Positions 41,153-50,552 of a stretch of DNA of 64,000 nt are shown in pieces. Position numbers and translations under genes: made by a program. This DNA comes from Bradyrhizobium betae (lineage in GTDB: Bacteria > Pseudomonadota > Alphaproteobacteria > Rhizobiales > Xanthobacteraceae). Each line of letters opens with the position of its first letter. Within the stretch, counting starts at the first letter, position 1. The DNA lies in contig NZ_CP044543.1 in the NCBI RefSeq assembly GCF_008932115.1, positions 5,896,501-5,960,500 of the forward strand. Reading direction: 5' to 3'. The notes beneath the pieces were generated by a model. It worked only from the letters and a program-made list of their open reading frames with translations. It was not told the origin of the DNA and searched no databases.

Positions 41153-42046
41153 TCACTTCCGATACCGCAACGCCTCCACCAGCACCGCGAACGCCGGGGT
41201 CGGCTGCCGCCGGCTCGGGTAGTACAAATGATAGCCCGCGAACGGCGCGCACCAGTCGGCGAGCACGCGGACCAGACGCCCGTCGGCGATCTCGCGCTTC
41301 ACCATATCTTCGGGCATGTAGGCCAGACCGAGGCCCGCCAGCACGGCATTCATCCTGAGCAGGCCGGTGTTGAACACCAGTTGGCCGTCGACCCGCACCT
41401 TCATGGCGCGGCCGCGCTTCTCGAACTCCCAGGCATAGATGCCGCCATAGGTCGGCAGGCGCAAATTGATGCAATTGTGCTCGGTGAGATCCTGCGGCTG
41501 CTTCGGCTTGCCGCGCGTGGCGAAATAGGCGGGCGCGCCGACCACGGCCATGCGCATCTCCGGTCCGATCCGCACCGCGATCATGTCCTTGGCGACCTGC
41601 TCGCCGAGACGCACGCCGGCGTCGTAGCGCTCGGCGACGATATCGGTCAGGCCGTAGTCGACGACGAGCTCGACCTTGATATCGGGGTAGCGCGGCAACA
41701 GCTTTGCGAGCGCCGGCCACAGCACCGTCTGCGCGGAGTGCTCGCCGGCGGTGATGCGGACGGTGCCGGCCGGCGTCTCGCGCAGCGCGGTCAGCGCCGA
41801 GAGCTCCGCGTCGATCTCCTCGAAGCGCGGCCCGATGTTGCGCAGCAGGCGCTCGCCGGCCTCGGTCGGCGCGACGCTGCGGGTGGTGCGGGTGAGCAGC
41901 CGCAGGCCGAGCCGTTCCTCCAGGGCGCGTACGGTGTGGCTGAGCGCCGATTGCGAGACGCCGAGCTGGGCGGCGGCGCGGGTGAAGCTTCGCTCGCGCG
42001 CGACCGCGAGGAAGGCGAGCAGGTCGTTGATGTTGGTGCGGGCCAT
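41153..42046 (-). CDS. LysR family transcriptional regulator
   Basis: A 297-residue LysR regulator. The N-terminal helix-turn-helix shows AVARERSFTRAAAQLGVSQS and the recognition part ALSHTVRALEERLGLRLLTR. The LysR substrate-binding domain occupies residues about 90-297. It is divergent from the aldo/keto reductase gene, whose start lies 105 bp away, the usual layout of a LysR regulator with its target. The coinducer is unknown. Confidence 0.94.
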   Translation of the reverse strand: MARTNINDLLAFLAVARERSFTRAAAQLGVSQSALSHTVRALEERLGLRLLTRTTRSVAPTEAGERLLRNIGPRFEEIDAELSALTALRETPAGTVRITAGEHSAQTVLWPALAKLLPRYPDIKVELVVDYGLTDIVAERYDAGVRLGEQVAKDMIAVRIGPEMRMAVVGAPAYFATRGKPKQPQDLTEHNCINLRLPTYGGIYAWEFEKRGRAMKVRVDGQLVFNTGLLRMNAVLAGLGLAYMPEDMVKREIADGRLVRVLADWCAPFAGYHLYYPSRRQPTPAFAVLVEALRYRK

Positions 42047-42130
42047 TCATGAGTCCGGATCATGAGTACATGCCGCTTTTATCACCTAATCGCAGGCCCT
42101 CGCGTCGCCTAAATTCGCCGTCGAACGTGA

Positions 42131-43135
<1,005 letters not shown>

Positions 43136-43439
43136 ATGCTGCTGTGAACGTCCGGTGAGCGTTCGCTTACCGGACGTCGTCGTCCTGTGTTCTGATTTGA
43201 ATACCCGATCAGCGCCATCGCGCCGCGTCGGTGGCGCCCATAACACCGGTAACGTCGGCTTATTCCAGCAGCGTCGCGGCTTCGCCAACGCCGGTGCAAG
43301 ATACGTATTTCCGATAATCAATTTTATTCTCTTTCCGTCCTGCTGCGTTATATGTCGGGCATCCGTCCAACGGAGGAGGCCGGCGCAGGGCTTGTATGGC
43401 TTGCGAGACCGGCAGGAGCAGGGGACCAAGCCCGCCGAC
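43136..43439. other. Intergenic stretch between the reductase remnant and a small protein
   Basis: About 300 bp with the hairpin at 43148-43177 and otherwise no supported gene. A region around 43300-43350 is AT-rich (ATTTTATTCTCTTTCC) and may hold the promoter for the 43440 gene. Confidence 0.5.
43148..43177 (+). terminator. Hairpin after the aldo/keto reductase gene
   Basis: ACGTCCGGT (43148-43156) and ACCGGACGT (43169-43177) pair perfectly around GAGCGTTCGCTT, 12 bp after the gene's final stop. The following bases are CGTCGTCC, not a T run, so its terminator activity is only likely. Confidence 0.55.
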
Positions 43440-43634
43440 ATGTTCGAAGTGATCCTTACGAGGCGTAAGCGGATTGGCTGGCGATGGCAGGTGTGCGACC
43501 AGTCCGGCAAGATATTTGCCGATGGCTTCGAGCGCACGCGGCCGTCCGCCAAATATCAAGGCGAGCGCGCATTGTTCTTCCTGTTGTCACAAGCCTATCT
43601 GCGCAAGCGTTCCGCGGCGTCCAGCGAGGACTAG
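43440..43634 (+). CDS. Small conserved protein of unknown function
   Basis: A 64-residue basic protein starting MFEVILTRRKRIGWRWQV, with CDQSGKIFADGFERTRPSAK and a helical end GERALFFLLSQAYLRKRSA. Short proteins with this pattern are common in Bradyrhizobium and unannotated. Ribosome site weak. The longer frame reaching back to 43059 is not convincing because it runs through the reductase remnant. A palindromic repeat follows at 43650-43676. Confidence 0.65.
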   Translation: MFEVILTRRKRIGWRWQVCDQSGKIFADGFERTRPSAKYQGERALFFLLSQAYLRKRSAASSED

Positions 43635-43649
43635 TTGCGCGGTGGAGCC

Positions 43650-43676
43650 GTAGCCCCGATGGAGCCACCGGGCTAC
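43650..43676. repeat. Short palindromic repeat (GTAGCCCCGAT...CGGGCTAC)
   Basis: GTAGCCC and GGGCTAC close the palindrome GTAGCCCCGATGGAGCCACC..., the same family as 31840-31867 and 30082-30096. It lies between two convergent genes and may act as a bidirectional transcript end. Confidence 0.65.
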
Positions 43677-43686
43677 CGACTCCACC

Positions 43687-44679
43687 TCAGACATCGACAA
43701 CCAGCTTGCCCTTCGCCGCGTGATCCCGGATCAGCGCGTAGGCATCGCCGACGTCCTCCAGCGTGAAGTGCCTGGGGTCGAGCAGCGGCGTCAGCTTGCC
43801 GGCCTCAGCCAGCCGCGTCGCCTCCGCCATGATCTCCCCGTGATGCGCGCGGCCTTCGCCTGACAGCAGCGGCAGCAGCGTGAACACACCGGAATAGGTG
43901 GCGGCGCGGAACGAGAGCGGCGCCAGCGCATGCGTGCCCCAGCCGAGCGCGCTCACGACATGGCCGAAGCGGCGTACCGCCGCAAAGGAGGCATCGAGCA
44001 CCTTGCCGCCGACGGTGTCGTAGACGATGTCGAAGCCGCGGCCTCCGGTTTGCTCGGCAACGTAAGCCTCAACCGCAACGTCGCGGTCGATGAAGACGGC
44101 GCCATAACCTTCGATCGTCGCACGTTGCGGTGGCGAGCCGGTCGCGTACACCTTCGCTCCGAAGGCGCGCGCGATCTGGATCGCGACATGGCCGACGCCG
44201 CCGGCGCCGCCATGGATCAGGACCTTCTGGCCGGCCTTCAACACCGCGCGATCGATCAAGCCTTCCCAGGCAGTGATGACGATGAGGGGCAGGGCAGCCG
44301 CTTCCCGCATGCTGAGATTGGCGGGCTTGAGGGCCAGAAGGTCGGCATCGACAGCGGCAAATTCGGCCAGCGATCCCGGCACGCCGCCGACGCCGCCGGT
44401 CATGCCATAGACTTCGTCGCCCGGCTTGAACCGCGTCACGTCGCTCCCGGTGCGCTCGACCACGCCGGCAAGATCGATTCCGGGAATGGCGGGCAGCGGG
44501 TGGCGCGCGTGCGCCGCGGCACCGGCGTGGATCTTGGTGTCGAGCGGATTGACCCCGCTCGCATGGACCCGCACCAGCACTTCTCCCGGGGCGATCCCGG
44601 GCGTGGAGATGGTTGAGATGCGCAGCGGTGCGTTGTGTGTTTCCAGGATGGCCGCACGCATCGTCGATTGTCTCGTCAT
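43687..44679 (-). CDS. Zinc-independent NADPH:quinone-type oxidoreductase (MDR family)
   Basis: A 330-residue medium-chain dehydrogenase/reductase without zinc-binding Cys. The start motif ILETHNAPLRISTISTPG is followed by the nucleotide-binding glycine motif GAGGVGHVAIQIARAFGAKV (about residues 155-175), and DTVGGKVLDASFAAVRRFGH at about 225. It resembles quinone oxidoreductase/QOR and crotonyl-reductase-like enzymes. It is divergent from a LysR gene (105 bp gap with a palindrome at 44756-44771), so it is a likely target of that regulator. Confidence 0.9.
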   Translation of the reverse strand: MTRQSTMRAAILETHNAPLRISTISTPGIAPGEVLVRVHASGVNPLDTKIHAGAAAHARHPLPAIPGIDLAGVVERTGSDVTRFKPGDEVYGMTGGVGGVPGSLAEFAAVDADLLALKPANLSMREAAALPLIVITAWEGLIDRAVLKAGQKVLIHGGAGGVGHVAIQIARAFGAKVYATGSPPQRATIEGYGAVFIDRDVAVEAYVAEQTGGRGFDIVYDTVGGKVLDASFAAVRRFGHVVSALGWGTHALAPLSFRAATYSGVFTLLPLLSGEGRAHHGEIMAEATRLAEAGKLTPLLDPRHFTLEDVGDAYALIRDHAAKGKLVVDV

Positions 44680-44755
44680 GATCGTCCTGCTCCATTGTCG
44701 GCCTCCAATATGCTCATGATATTTTGCATGGGAATGAACAAGGATGTACGATAGT

Positions 44756-44771
44756 CATACAATTATGTATG
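44756..44771. promoter_or_regulatory. Candidate LysR-type operator
   Basis: CATAC (44756-44760) and GTATG (44767-44771) form an inverted repeat around AATTAT, giving a TATAC-N-GTATA-like palindrome, between the divergent quinone reductase gene and its LysR gene. It lies 13 bp upstream of the LysR start, so autoregulation is plausible. No binding data. Confidence 0.4.
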
Positions 44772-44783
44772 GCGGGGATTTCG

Positions 44784-45641
44784 ATGGACTGGAGCGATCT
44801 GCGCATCTTCCTGGCGATTGCGCGCGAAGGCACGCTCGGCGCTGCCGCGCGAAAGATCGGCCAAACCCAGCCGACCATGGGACGACGGCTTCGCGCGCTC
44901 GAGGCCGCGCTGGGACAGACGCTGTTCCAGCGCACCGCCGACGGCTTCGTGCTGACCGACGAAGGCACCGCCGTGCTGCGCCATGCCGAGCGGATCGAGG
45001 AGGAAGCGCTCGCACTTGCGCGGCACGCTTCCGGCGCAGAGACGCAGCTCGACGGCCTGTTGCGGCTGTCGTCGTCGGACTGGTTCGGAACGGTGATGCT
45101 GTCGCCGGTGATCGCCGCGTTCGGCAAGCTCCATCCCAAGGTGACGGTCGAGCTCCTGACCGATGCGCGCCTCTACAGCCTGCCGCGCCGCGAGGCCGAT
45201 CTCGTCTTCCGCATCAAGCGGTTCGACGAGCCCGAGGTGATCTCCCGCAAGCTGCTGCACATTCCCTACGCGCTCTATGGCAGGAGGGGCAGCAAGCCGC
45301 CGCGCGCGGGTGACGGCAGCGGCGTCCGCGTCGTCACCATGAACGCCGAATTCGCCGACATGCCCGACGCGGTCTGGCTGAAGCGCGCGCTGCCGAATGC
45401 GGACATCGCCTCGCGCAGCAACAACCGGCAGGTTCAGGCCGAACTGTGCGCGAGCGGAGGCGGATTGGCCGTGTTGCCACGCCCGCTCGGCGATCCCGAT
45501 CGCCGTCTCGTCGCGCTCGACATCGGTACGCCGCCGCCCGGCCGCGACACCTTCGTCGGCTATCACCGCGATCTCAGGCGTCTCGCCCGCCTGCGCGCGC
45601 TGCTCGATCTGGTGATCGAGCGGTTGGCGGGCACGCCGTAG
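44784..45641 (+). CDS. LysR family transcriptional regulator
   Basis: A 285-residue LysR protein. MDWSDLRIFLAIAREGTL opens the HTH domain (about residues 1-60, with AARKIGQTQPTMGRRLRALE as recognition helix), followed by a substrate-binding domain (about 88-285). The ATG at 44784 is chosen over an extension of 20 codons, because the family begins with M(D/N)WxDLR. Its divergent neighbour is the quinone-type oxidoreductase. Confidence 0.94.
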   Translation: MDWSDLRIFLAIAREGTLGAAARKIGQTQPTMGRRLRALEAALGQTLFQRTADGFVLTDEGTAVLRHAERIEEEALALARHASGAETQLDGLLRLSSSDWFGTVMLSPVIAAFGKLHPKVTVELLTDARLYSLPRREADLVFRIKRFDEPEVISRKLLHIPYALYGRRGSKPPRAGDGSGVRVVTMNAEFADMPDAVWLKRALPNADIASRSNNRQVQAELCASGGGLAVLPRPLGDPDRRLVALDIGTPPPGRDTFVGYHRDLRRLARLRALLDLVIERLAGTP

Positions 45642-45644
45642 TCT

Positions 45645-45729
45645 GTAGGGTGGCAAAGCGAGGCGTGCCCACCATCTCTCGGCGATCGCATGTGGCAATG
45701 GTGGGCACGCTTCGCTTTGCCCACCCTAC
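45645..45729. repeat. Palindromic repeat (GTAGGGTGGCAAAGCGAGGCGTGCCCACC type)
   Basis: GTAGGGTGGCAAAGCGAGGCG on the left and the inverted CTTCGCTTTGCCCACCCTAC on the right are nearly complementary arms around a loop of about 40 bases. This is a common Bradyrhizobium intergenic repeat as I know it. It lies 4 bp after the LysR stop. Confidence 0.85.
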
Positions 45730-45742
45730 GTCTCAATCCCTT

Positions 45743-46260
45743 GTGTTGCCCGACGGGCAAAACACCCAAGCGATCGGTCAATCCGCGCAGCCAAAAATAT
45801 TCGCCTTTACAGAAATTCGGAATAGGCGGATATTGCGCGCACTCCGGCCCAACGAAGAGGGGCGTATCGCGATCGTCACGAACGCGGGCCGGGCGGCGGT
45901 GGACGTGGGTTACACTGGTGCGACGGTGATCGCAGGGCGGGCAACCGTGAGCGAGGCACATCGCACGTACGACCGGTGTGATCTGCGTACGGCAAAATCG
46001 TGTGGTCCTGGCGCCCGCAGGCTGGCGCCAAGCCTTGTGGTGGTGGGTGTGGTCCAACCGGACCCGTGCATCAGTCATCCGCAAGGCGACGGGGGCAAGA
46101 GTGCATCGCTCCCCGGGGAGAGCGTGACATAAGCCGTAAAGCCACTGCGCAGGGAAGGCCGGATGTTTGGCTTCACCTGTATGCCGCTGTGCAGATTCCT
46201 GTTGCCACCTTTCGCACAGTGGACCGTGGGTGCCCGGCCGGCACCCGGTCTTCCCTGCGC
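45743..46260 (+). repeat. Long structured dispersed repeat block
   Basis: It opens with the palindrome GTGTTGCCCGACGGGCAAAACAC (45743-45765) and carries internal hairpins such as TGGCGCCCGCAGGCTGGCGCCA around 46009-46027. A tightly paired end follows: GCGCAGGGAAGGCCGG (46147-46162) with CCGGTCTTCCCTGCGC (46245-46260), 15 of 16 positions complementary. I recognise this unit, including the short spurious peptides it encodes, from many Bradyrhizobium and relatives' genomes (memory, not searched). Its origin as a MITE-like element or a conserved RNA is unknown. Confidence 0.65.
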
Positions 46261-46380
46261 CCTCTTTCATTTGAGGGTGAGACGATCATGCAGAGCCTCG
46301 GGCAAAACAAGCCGCGAGGATGCGAAGCTGTGTCTAACGCTTCAGAAGTCGAATGCTGCGAAGAGCATTTGCCTATCACC

Positions 46381-46537
46381 GTCACCCCCGCGCAACGGCG
46401 TAGCCGTTGTCGCTGGAGGTGCTCGCCTCTTCGGCGAGCCTCGAAGGGCGACGGCCCGGCTGCATCTCGGCCGTTCGTCCTTCGAGGCTCCCGGCGCGAT
46501 GCTTGGCATCGCGCCACTCGCAACTCAGGATGACGGA
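46381..46537. repeat. Degenerate copy of the GTCATCCTGAGGTGCGAG repeat family
   Basis: The right arm TCGCAACTCAGGATGACGG and the internal CCTCGAAGGGC...CGTCCTTCGAGG match the 29939-30057 element, and the left arm CCGTCACCCCCGC...GGAGGTGCTCGCC is altered. It shows that the family has several versions within 20 kb. Confidence 0.65.
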
Positions 46538-46781
46538 ATGGACATTGTCGCCGCGGCGAGGCTGCAGCGCGTTCGGGACACGAGAGCGGAGCATGCCGCT
46601 ATTGCACGCTCCGTCGACGCGAGGGCGCCTTCGCACAACTGTCACAGTCTCTAACGCACGCTAACCAACGCCCGATTTAAAACTGTCATAATCGCCAAAT
46701 GGAACCCGCGCCTGCGTCCTTTTTACACGGCATTAAGCGCTGCTGCATTGGATGCGGCGAGAAAGTGCGTTGGGGACTGCG

Positions 46782-49244
46782 ATGAGTGCCGCGAAGAAGA
46801 TGCCGGGAAAACCGGCCACCGAAATGTTCGACGACATCCCGGTGCTTCAGCGCAAATGGCGTGCCGCGTTGAAGCCGGGCGACCGGCTGCCGCGCTATGA
46901 GGACGTGATGCTCGGCAGCCTCGGACGGCTCGCCGACCATATTGCGCTGCTGAAGAACGACGGCGCGCTCGAATTGTCGCGCAGCGGACGCTACGTGCAG
47001 AAATGGCTCGGCGAGGAGCGCTGGGACATCCCGGTCGCCGAGCTGTCGCCCGATTGCGCCACGGCGCTGTCGGAAGCGGTGGCCAACGCGCTGAAGAGCG
47101 GACGGCCGCACCATGCCAGCGCGCATTGCGTGCGCGACGGCATGGTCAGGACCTACGATTTGCTGGCGCTGCCGACCTCCTCGCGCTGGGGCGCCACGCT
47201 GGTCGGCGCCTATGTCAACGAGCGCGGCACGCAATACAATCTGCTGGACGCGATCTTCTCCTCGACCGACGACGCGGTCGTCTCGCTGGCGACGCTGCGC
47301 GACGCCGGCGGCAAGCCGTTCGATCTCCAGATCGTGCATCACAACCAGAGCGCCGCGATGCTGCTGAAAGCCGCAGGCGCGGGCCTGTTGTGGCGCCGGA
47401 TCGGCGAGGGCGGCAATTTGCTCGCCTCGCCCGACATCATCAAGTTCCTGCTCAAGGTCGTCTCCGGCGGCCGCGGCGAACAGCTCGAGATCGAGAGCGA
47501 AGGACGGAATCTTCGATTGAGCGCCACCGCATTCGCCGATGTGGTCTCGCTGACGATCTCCGACGTCACCGCGCTGAAGCGGCGCGACGCCTCGTTCCGG
47601 CTGCTGTTCGACAACAATCCGATGCCGATGTGGGTGTTCGACGCGCAGACCAAGGAATTCCTCAGCGTCAACGACGCCGCGGTCCAGCATTACGGCTTCA
47701 GCCGCGAAGCCTTCCTGCGCATGACGCTGCACGAGATCTGGCCGCATGACGAATGGGACAGCCATGCCGAAGCGCTCGAACGCATCGGCGACACCTATAA
47801 CTCCTCGCGCAACTGGCGGCATCTGCGCGCCGACGGCAGCGAGATCGAGGTGCTCACCTTCGGCCGCCGCGTCGCCTTCGACGATCGCGACGGCTATCTG
47901 GTCGCGGTGGTCGACATCACCGAGCGGCGCAAGGCCGAGGCGCGGATCGCCCACATGGCGCACCATGACGGGCTCACCGACCTGCCGAACCGCGAATATT
48001 TCCAGCAACGCCTGAAGCAGGCGCTCGACCAGGCCGGCGGAAAACGGGTCGGTGTGCTCTATATCGACCTCGACCTGTTCAAGAACATCAACGATTCCTT
48101 CGGCCATCCGGTGGGCGACCGCCTGTTGAAGGAAGTTGCCGAGCGCCTGACCACTGCGGTCCGCGGTGCCAATCTCGCGGCACGGCTTGGCGGCGATGAA
48201 TTCGCGGTGATCCTCGCGGCTGACGTCTCGCCAAACGAAGCCAGCGCCTGTGCCACGCTGCTGATCGACATGCTGAAGGCGCCCTACGACCTCGACGGCC
48301 AGGAGATGGTGATCGGCGCCAGCATCGGCATTGCGCTGTCGCCGGGCGATGGCACGACGTCGGAAGAGTTGATGCGCAACGCCGACATGGCGCTGTACCG
48401 GGCCAAGTCCGACGGCGGCGGCGTGCATCATTTCTTCGAGCGCGAGATGGACCTTCAGGCGCAGAAGCGCCGCGACATGGAGCTCGATCTGCGCCGCGCG
48501 TTTGCCAATGGCGAGTTCGAGCTGCATTACCAGCCGCTGGTGTCGATCGCCTCCGACCGCATCTCCGGCTTCGAATCGCTGCTGCGCTGGTGCCATCCCG
48601 ACAAGGGCATGATCTCGCCGGCGGAGTTCATTCCGGTCGCCGAAGACATCGGCCTGATCACTCAGCTCGGTGAATGGGTGCTGCGCGAAGCCTGTGCCGA
48701 GGCGGTGAAATGGCCCGCCGAGATCAAGGTCGCAGTCAATCTGTCGCCGGCGCAATTCCGCAGCCGCAACCTCGTGCAAGTCGTGATCTCGGCGCTGGCG
48801 CAATCCGGCTTGTCGCCGAAGCGGCTCGAGCTCGAGATCACCGAGTCGATCTTCCTGGCCGAGACCGATGCCAATCTCGCAATATTGCACCAGTTGCGCG
48901 AGCTCGGCGTCAGCATTTCCATGGACGATTTCGGCACTGGCTATTCCAGCCTCAGCTACCTCCGCAGCTTCCCCTTCGACAAGATCAAGATCGACCGCTC
49001 CTTCGTGAAAGATCTGGCGCTGCGGCCCGATTGCGGAGCGATCGTGCGCGCCATTTCAGGGCTCGGCCGCAGTCTCAACATCACCACGACCGCGGAAGGC
49101 GTCGAGACCGAGGATCAGCTCGACTGGCTGCGCGCCGAAGGCTGCAACGAGGTGCAGGGGTTCCTGTTCAGTGCGGCCCGGCCCGCCGCCGAGATCGCAA
49201 AGCTGCTCGCCGATTTCGGCCAGCGCGCGTCACGGGCGGCGTAA
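46782..49244 (+). CDS. PAS-GGDEF-EAL c-di-GMP signalling protein
   Basis: An 820-residue cytoplasmic protein. The N-terminus (about 1-130) has a globular domain of unknown type (RKWRAALKPGDRLPRYEDVM, similar to the heme-free DUF/PAS_5-like segment). Two PAS domains follow (about 145-260 and 270-395, with FRLLFDNNPMPMWVFDAQT). The GGDEF domain (about 400-560) has the intact LGGDEFAVI. The EAL domain (about 570-820) has FESLLRW in place of the canonical EAL, ELEITES, DDFGTGYSSL, KIDRSFV and TTAEGVET. It can therefore make and probably degrade cyclic di-GMP. ATG at 46782 is preferred. It overlaps the convergent serine hydrolase gene by 15 bp. Confidence 0.93.
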   Translation: MSAAKKMPGKPATEMFDDIPVLQRKWRAALKPGDRLPRYEDVMLGSLGRLADHIALLKNDGALELSRSGRYVQKWLGEERWDIPVAELSPDCATALSEAVANALKSGRPHHASAHCVRDGMVRTYDLLALPTSSRWGATLVGAYVNERGTQYNLLDAIFSSTDDAVVSLATLRDAGGKPFDLQIVHHNQSAAMLLKAAGAGLLWRRIGEGGNLLASPDIIKFLLKVVSGGRGEQLEIESEGRNLRLSATAFADVVSLTISDVTALKRRDASFRLLFDNNPMPMWVFDAQTKEFLSVNDAAVQHYGFSREAFLRMTLHEIWPHDEWDSHAEALERIGDTYNSSRNWRHLRADGSEIEVLTFGRRVAFDDRDGYLVAVVDITERRKAEARIAHMAHHDGLTDLPNREYFQQRLKQALDQAGGKRVGVLYIDLDLFKNINDSFGHPVGDRLLKEVAERLTTAVRGANLAARLGGDEFAVILAADVSPNEASACATLLIDMLKAPYDLDGQEMVIGASIGIALSPGDGTTSEELMRNADMALYRAKSDGGGVHHFFEREMDLQAQKRRDMELDLRRAFANGEFELHYQPLVSIASDRISGFESLLRWCHPDKGMISPAEFIPVAEDIGLITQLGEWVLREACAEAVKWPAEIKVAVNLSPAQFRSRNLVQVVISALAQSGLSPKRLELEITESIFLAETDANLAILHQLRELGVSISMDDFGTGYSSLSYLRSFPFDKIKIDRSFVKDLALRPDCGAIVRAISGLGRSLNITTTAEGVETEDQLDWLRAEGCNEVQGFLFSAARPAAEIAKLLADFGQRASRAA

Positions 49245-50489
49245 CCCGGATGGGTAGCAGTCGTAGACCAGCGCCTTGAACGCGGGCGTGATGCGGCCGC
49301 GCTCGGTCTGGGTCTGCTGCATCATGAGGTAGACCATGTCGAGCTTGGGATCGACGCCGAAATAGGTGCCGCTACCACTGTCCCATTTCAATTCGCCGAG
49401 CGAGCCCGCCGGCGGCGGCTTCGCGTTGCCGGGATCGGTGCGCACGCCAATGCCGTAGCCATAGCCAAAGCCGTCGCCGGGGAAATAGAAATAGTCGCGT
49501 CCGACACCGGACCCGGGCCCGACGTGATCGGTCGTCATGGCCTTGAACGCGGCGGGGCTGAGATAACGCTTGCCCTCGAACTCGCCGCCGTTGAGCAGCA
49601 TTTGCGAGAAGCGCTGATAGTCGGTGATGGTCGAGAGCAGCCCGCCGCCGCCGGACTCCCATTCGGGATGGGCGAGGCGGTCGCGCTCGCCTTTGAGCAG
49701 GACCAGGTCGCTCGGCAGCGGACGTGCCATCCGCGCGCGCTCCTCCGGCGTCTTCAGCACGAATTTGGTGCTGCTCATCCCGAGCGGATCGAGGATGCGT
49801 TGCTTGAGGAATTCGTACAGTGTCTGTCCCGAGATGATCTCGATGATGGCGCCGAGCACGTCAGTGGAATGGCCGTAGCGCCACAGCGTCCCGGGCTGGC
49901 GCGTGAGCGGCAGCCTCGCAATGCGGTCGGCGAATTGTCTGTTGTCGAAGGGCCCCTCGAAAATGTTGGCGGCCTCGTAAACCTGCATCACCCAGGGGGC
50001 GCCGATATAGTCGTAGCTGATGCCCGAGGTGTGACGCAGCAGATCCTCGATGTTGACGGGACGGATCGGCGGAGTGAGCTCGATTGTCGAGCTGCCCTCC
50101 GGCTCCACGCCCACCATGGTGTCGGCAAACAGCGGGACGTATTTCGACACGGGCTCGGCGAGCGCAAGCTTGCCCTCGTCGATCAGCATCATCGCGCCGA
50201 GACAGGTGATCGGCTTGGTCATGGAATGGATGGCGAAGATCGTGTCCGGCGTCATGGCAAGGCCGGTCCTGGTGTCGCGCACGCCGAACGTTTTGAAATA
50301 GACCGGCTTGCCGTGCTGCTGCACCAGGATCACCGCGCCCGGCAGCCGGCCGCTTCCCACCTCGTTGTCGAAATACGCCGTGATGCGATCGAGTCCCGCG
50401 GACGACGGAGCAGGGATGTCGGCGGCACGGCTCCGCGCCATCGTGCCGGCGAGCAGCGCGGCTCCAGCCAGAAAGTCACGGCGCTTCAT
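49230..50489 (-). CDS. Exported serine hydrolase (beta-lactamase class C family)
   Basis: A 419-residue protein starting MKRRDFLAGAALLAG, with a twin Arg in a Tat-like or Sec signal. SxxK is in IHSMTKPITCLG (about residue 90), the second motif is YGHS (RYGHSTDVLGAI, about 205, in place of YxN) and GGGGLLSTITDY near 295 is the third region. The fold covers esterases and penicillin-binding proteins as well as beta-lactamases, so antibiotic resistance should not be read into it. GAGGGAGGAG before the ATG at 50489 supports this start. Confidence 0.92.
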   Translation of the reverse strand: MKRRDFLAGAALLAGTMARSRAADIPAPSSAGLDRITAYFDNEVGSGRLPGAVILVQQHGKPVYFKTFGVRDTRTGLAMTPDTIFAIHSMTKPITCLGAMMLIDEGKLALAEPVSKYVPLFADTMVGVEPEGSSTIELTPPIRPVNIEDLLRHTSGISYDYIGAPWVMQVYEAANIFEGPFDNRQFADRIARLPLTRQPGTLWRYGHSTDVLGAIIEIISGQTLYEFLKQRILDPLGMSSTKFVLKTPEERARMARPLPSDLVLLKGERDRLAHPEWESGGGGLLSTITDYQRFSQMLLNGGEFEGKRYLSPAAFKAMTTDHVGPGSGVGRDYFYFPGDGFGYGYGIGVRTDPGNAKPPPAGSLGELKWDSGSGTYFGVDPKLDMVYLMMQQTQTERGRITPAFKALVYDCYPSGLRRP

Positions 50490-50552
50490 CCCGGGCTCCT
50501 CCCTCGCCGGGAACAAAGCCGCAAGACATCGGGGTCGTCAACAAGCTCCAGA

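Larger units (their letters stand above)
45642..46781. other. Gene-free region (about 1.1 kb) filled with dispersed repeats
   Basis: This is the longest stretch without a supported gene. It contains the palindrome at 45645-45729, a repeat block at 45743-46260 with inverted ends, and the mosaic at 46381-46537. Apparent reading frames here have no family homology that I know, and their peptides look like those predicted from the repeats in related genomes. The last 100 bp should carry the promoter of the GGDEF-EAL gene. Confidence 0.7.

Noticed and set aside
45563..46270. Short predicted proteins in the repeat region
   Set aside because: Peptides of this type come from the dispersed repeats and are the same kind seen in repeat copies of other genomes; no domain or ribosome site supports them.
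46686..48890. A 734-residue minus-strand frame opposite the GGDEF-EAL gene
   Set aside because: Shadow of the GGDEF-EAL gene; the composition mirrors the complementary codon pattern and no motif is present.
49230..50489. Beta-lactamase resistance gene
   Set aside because: The family fold is shared with esterases and other hydrolases; a resistance role cannot be read from sequence.
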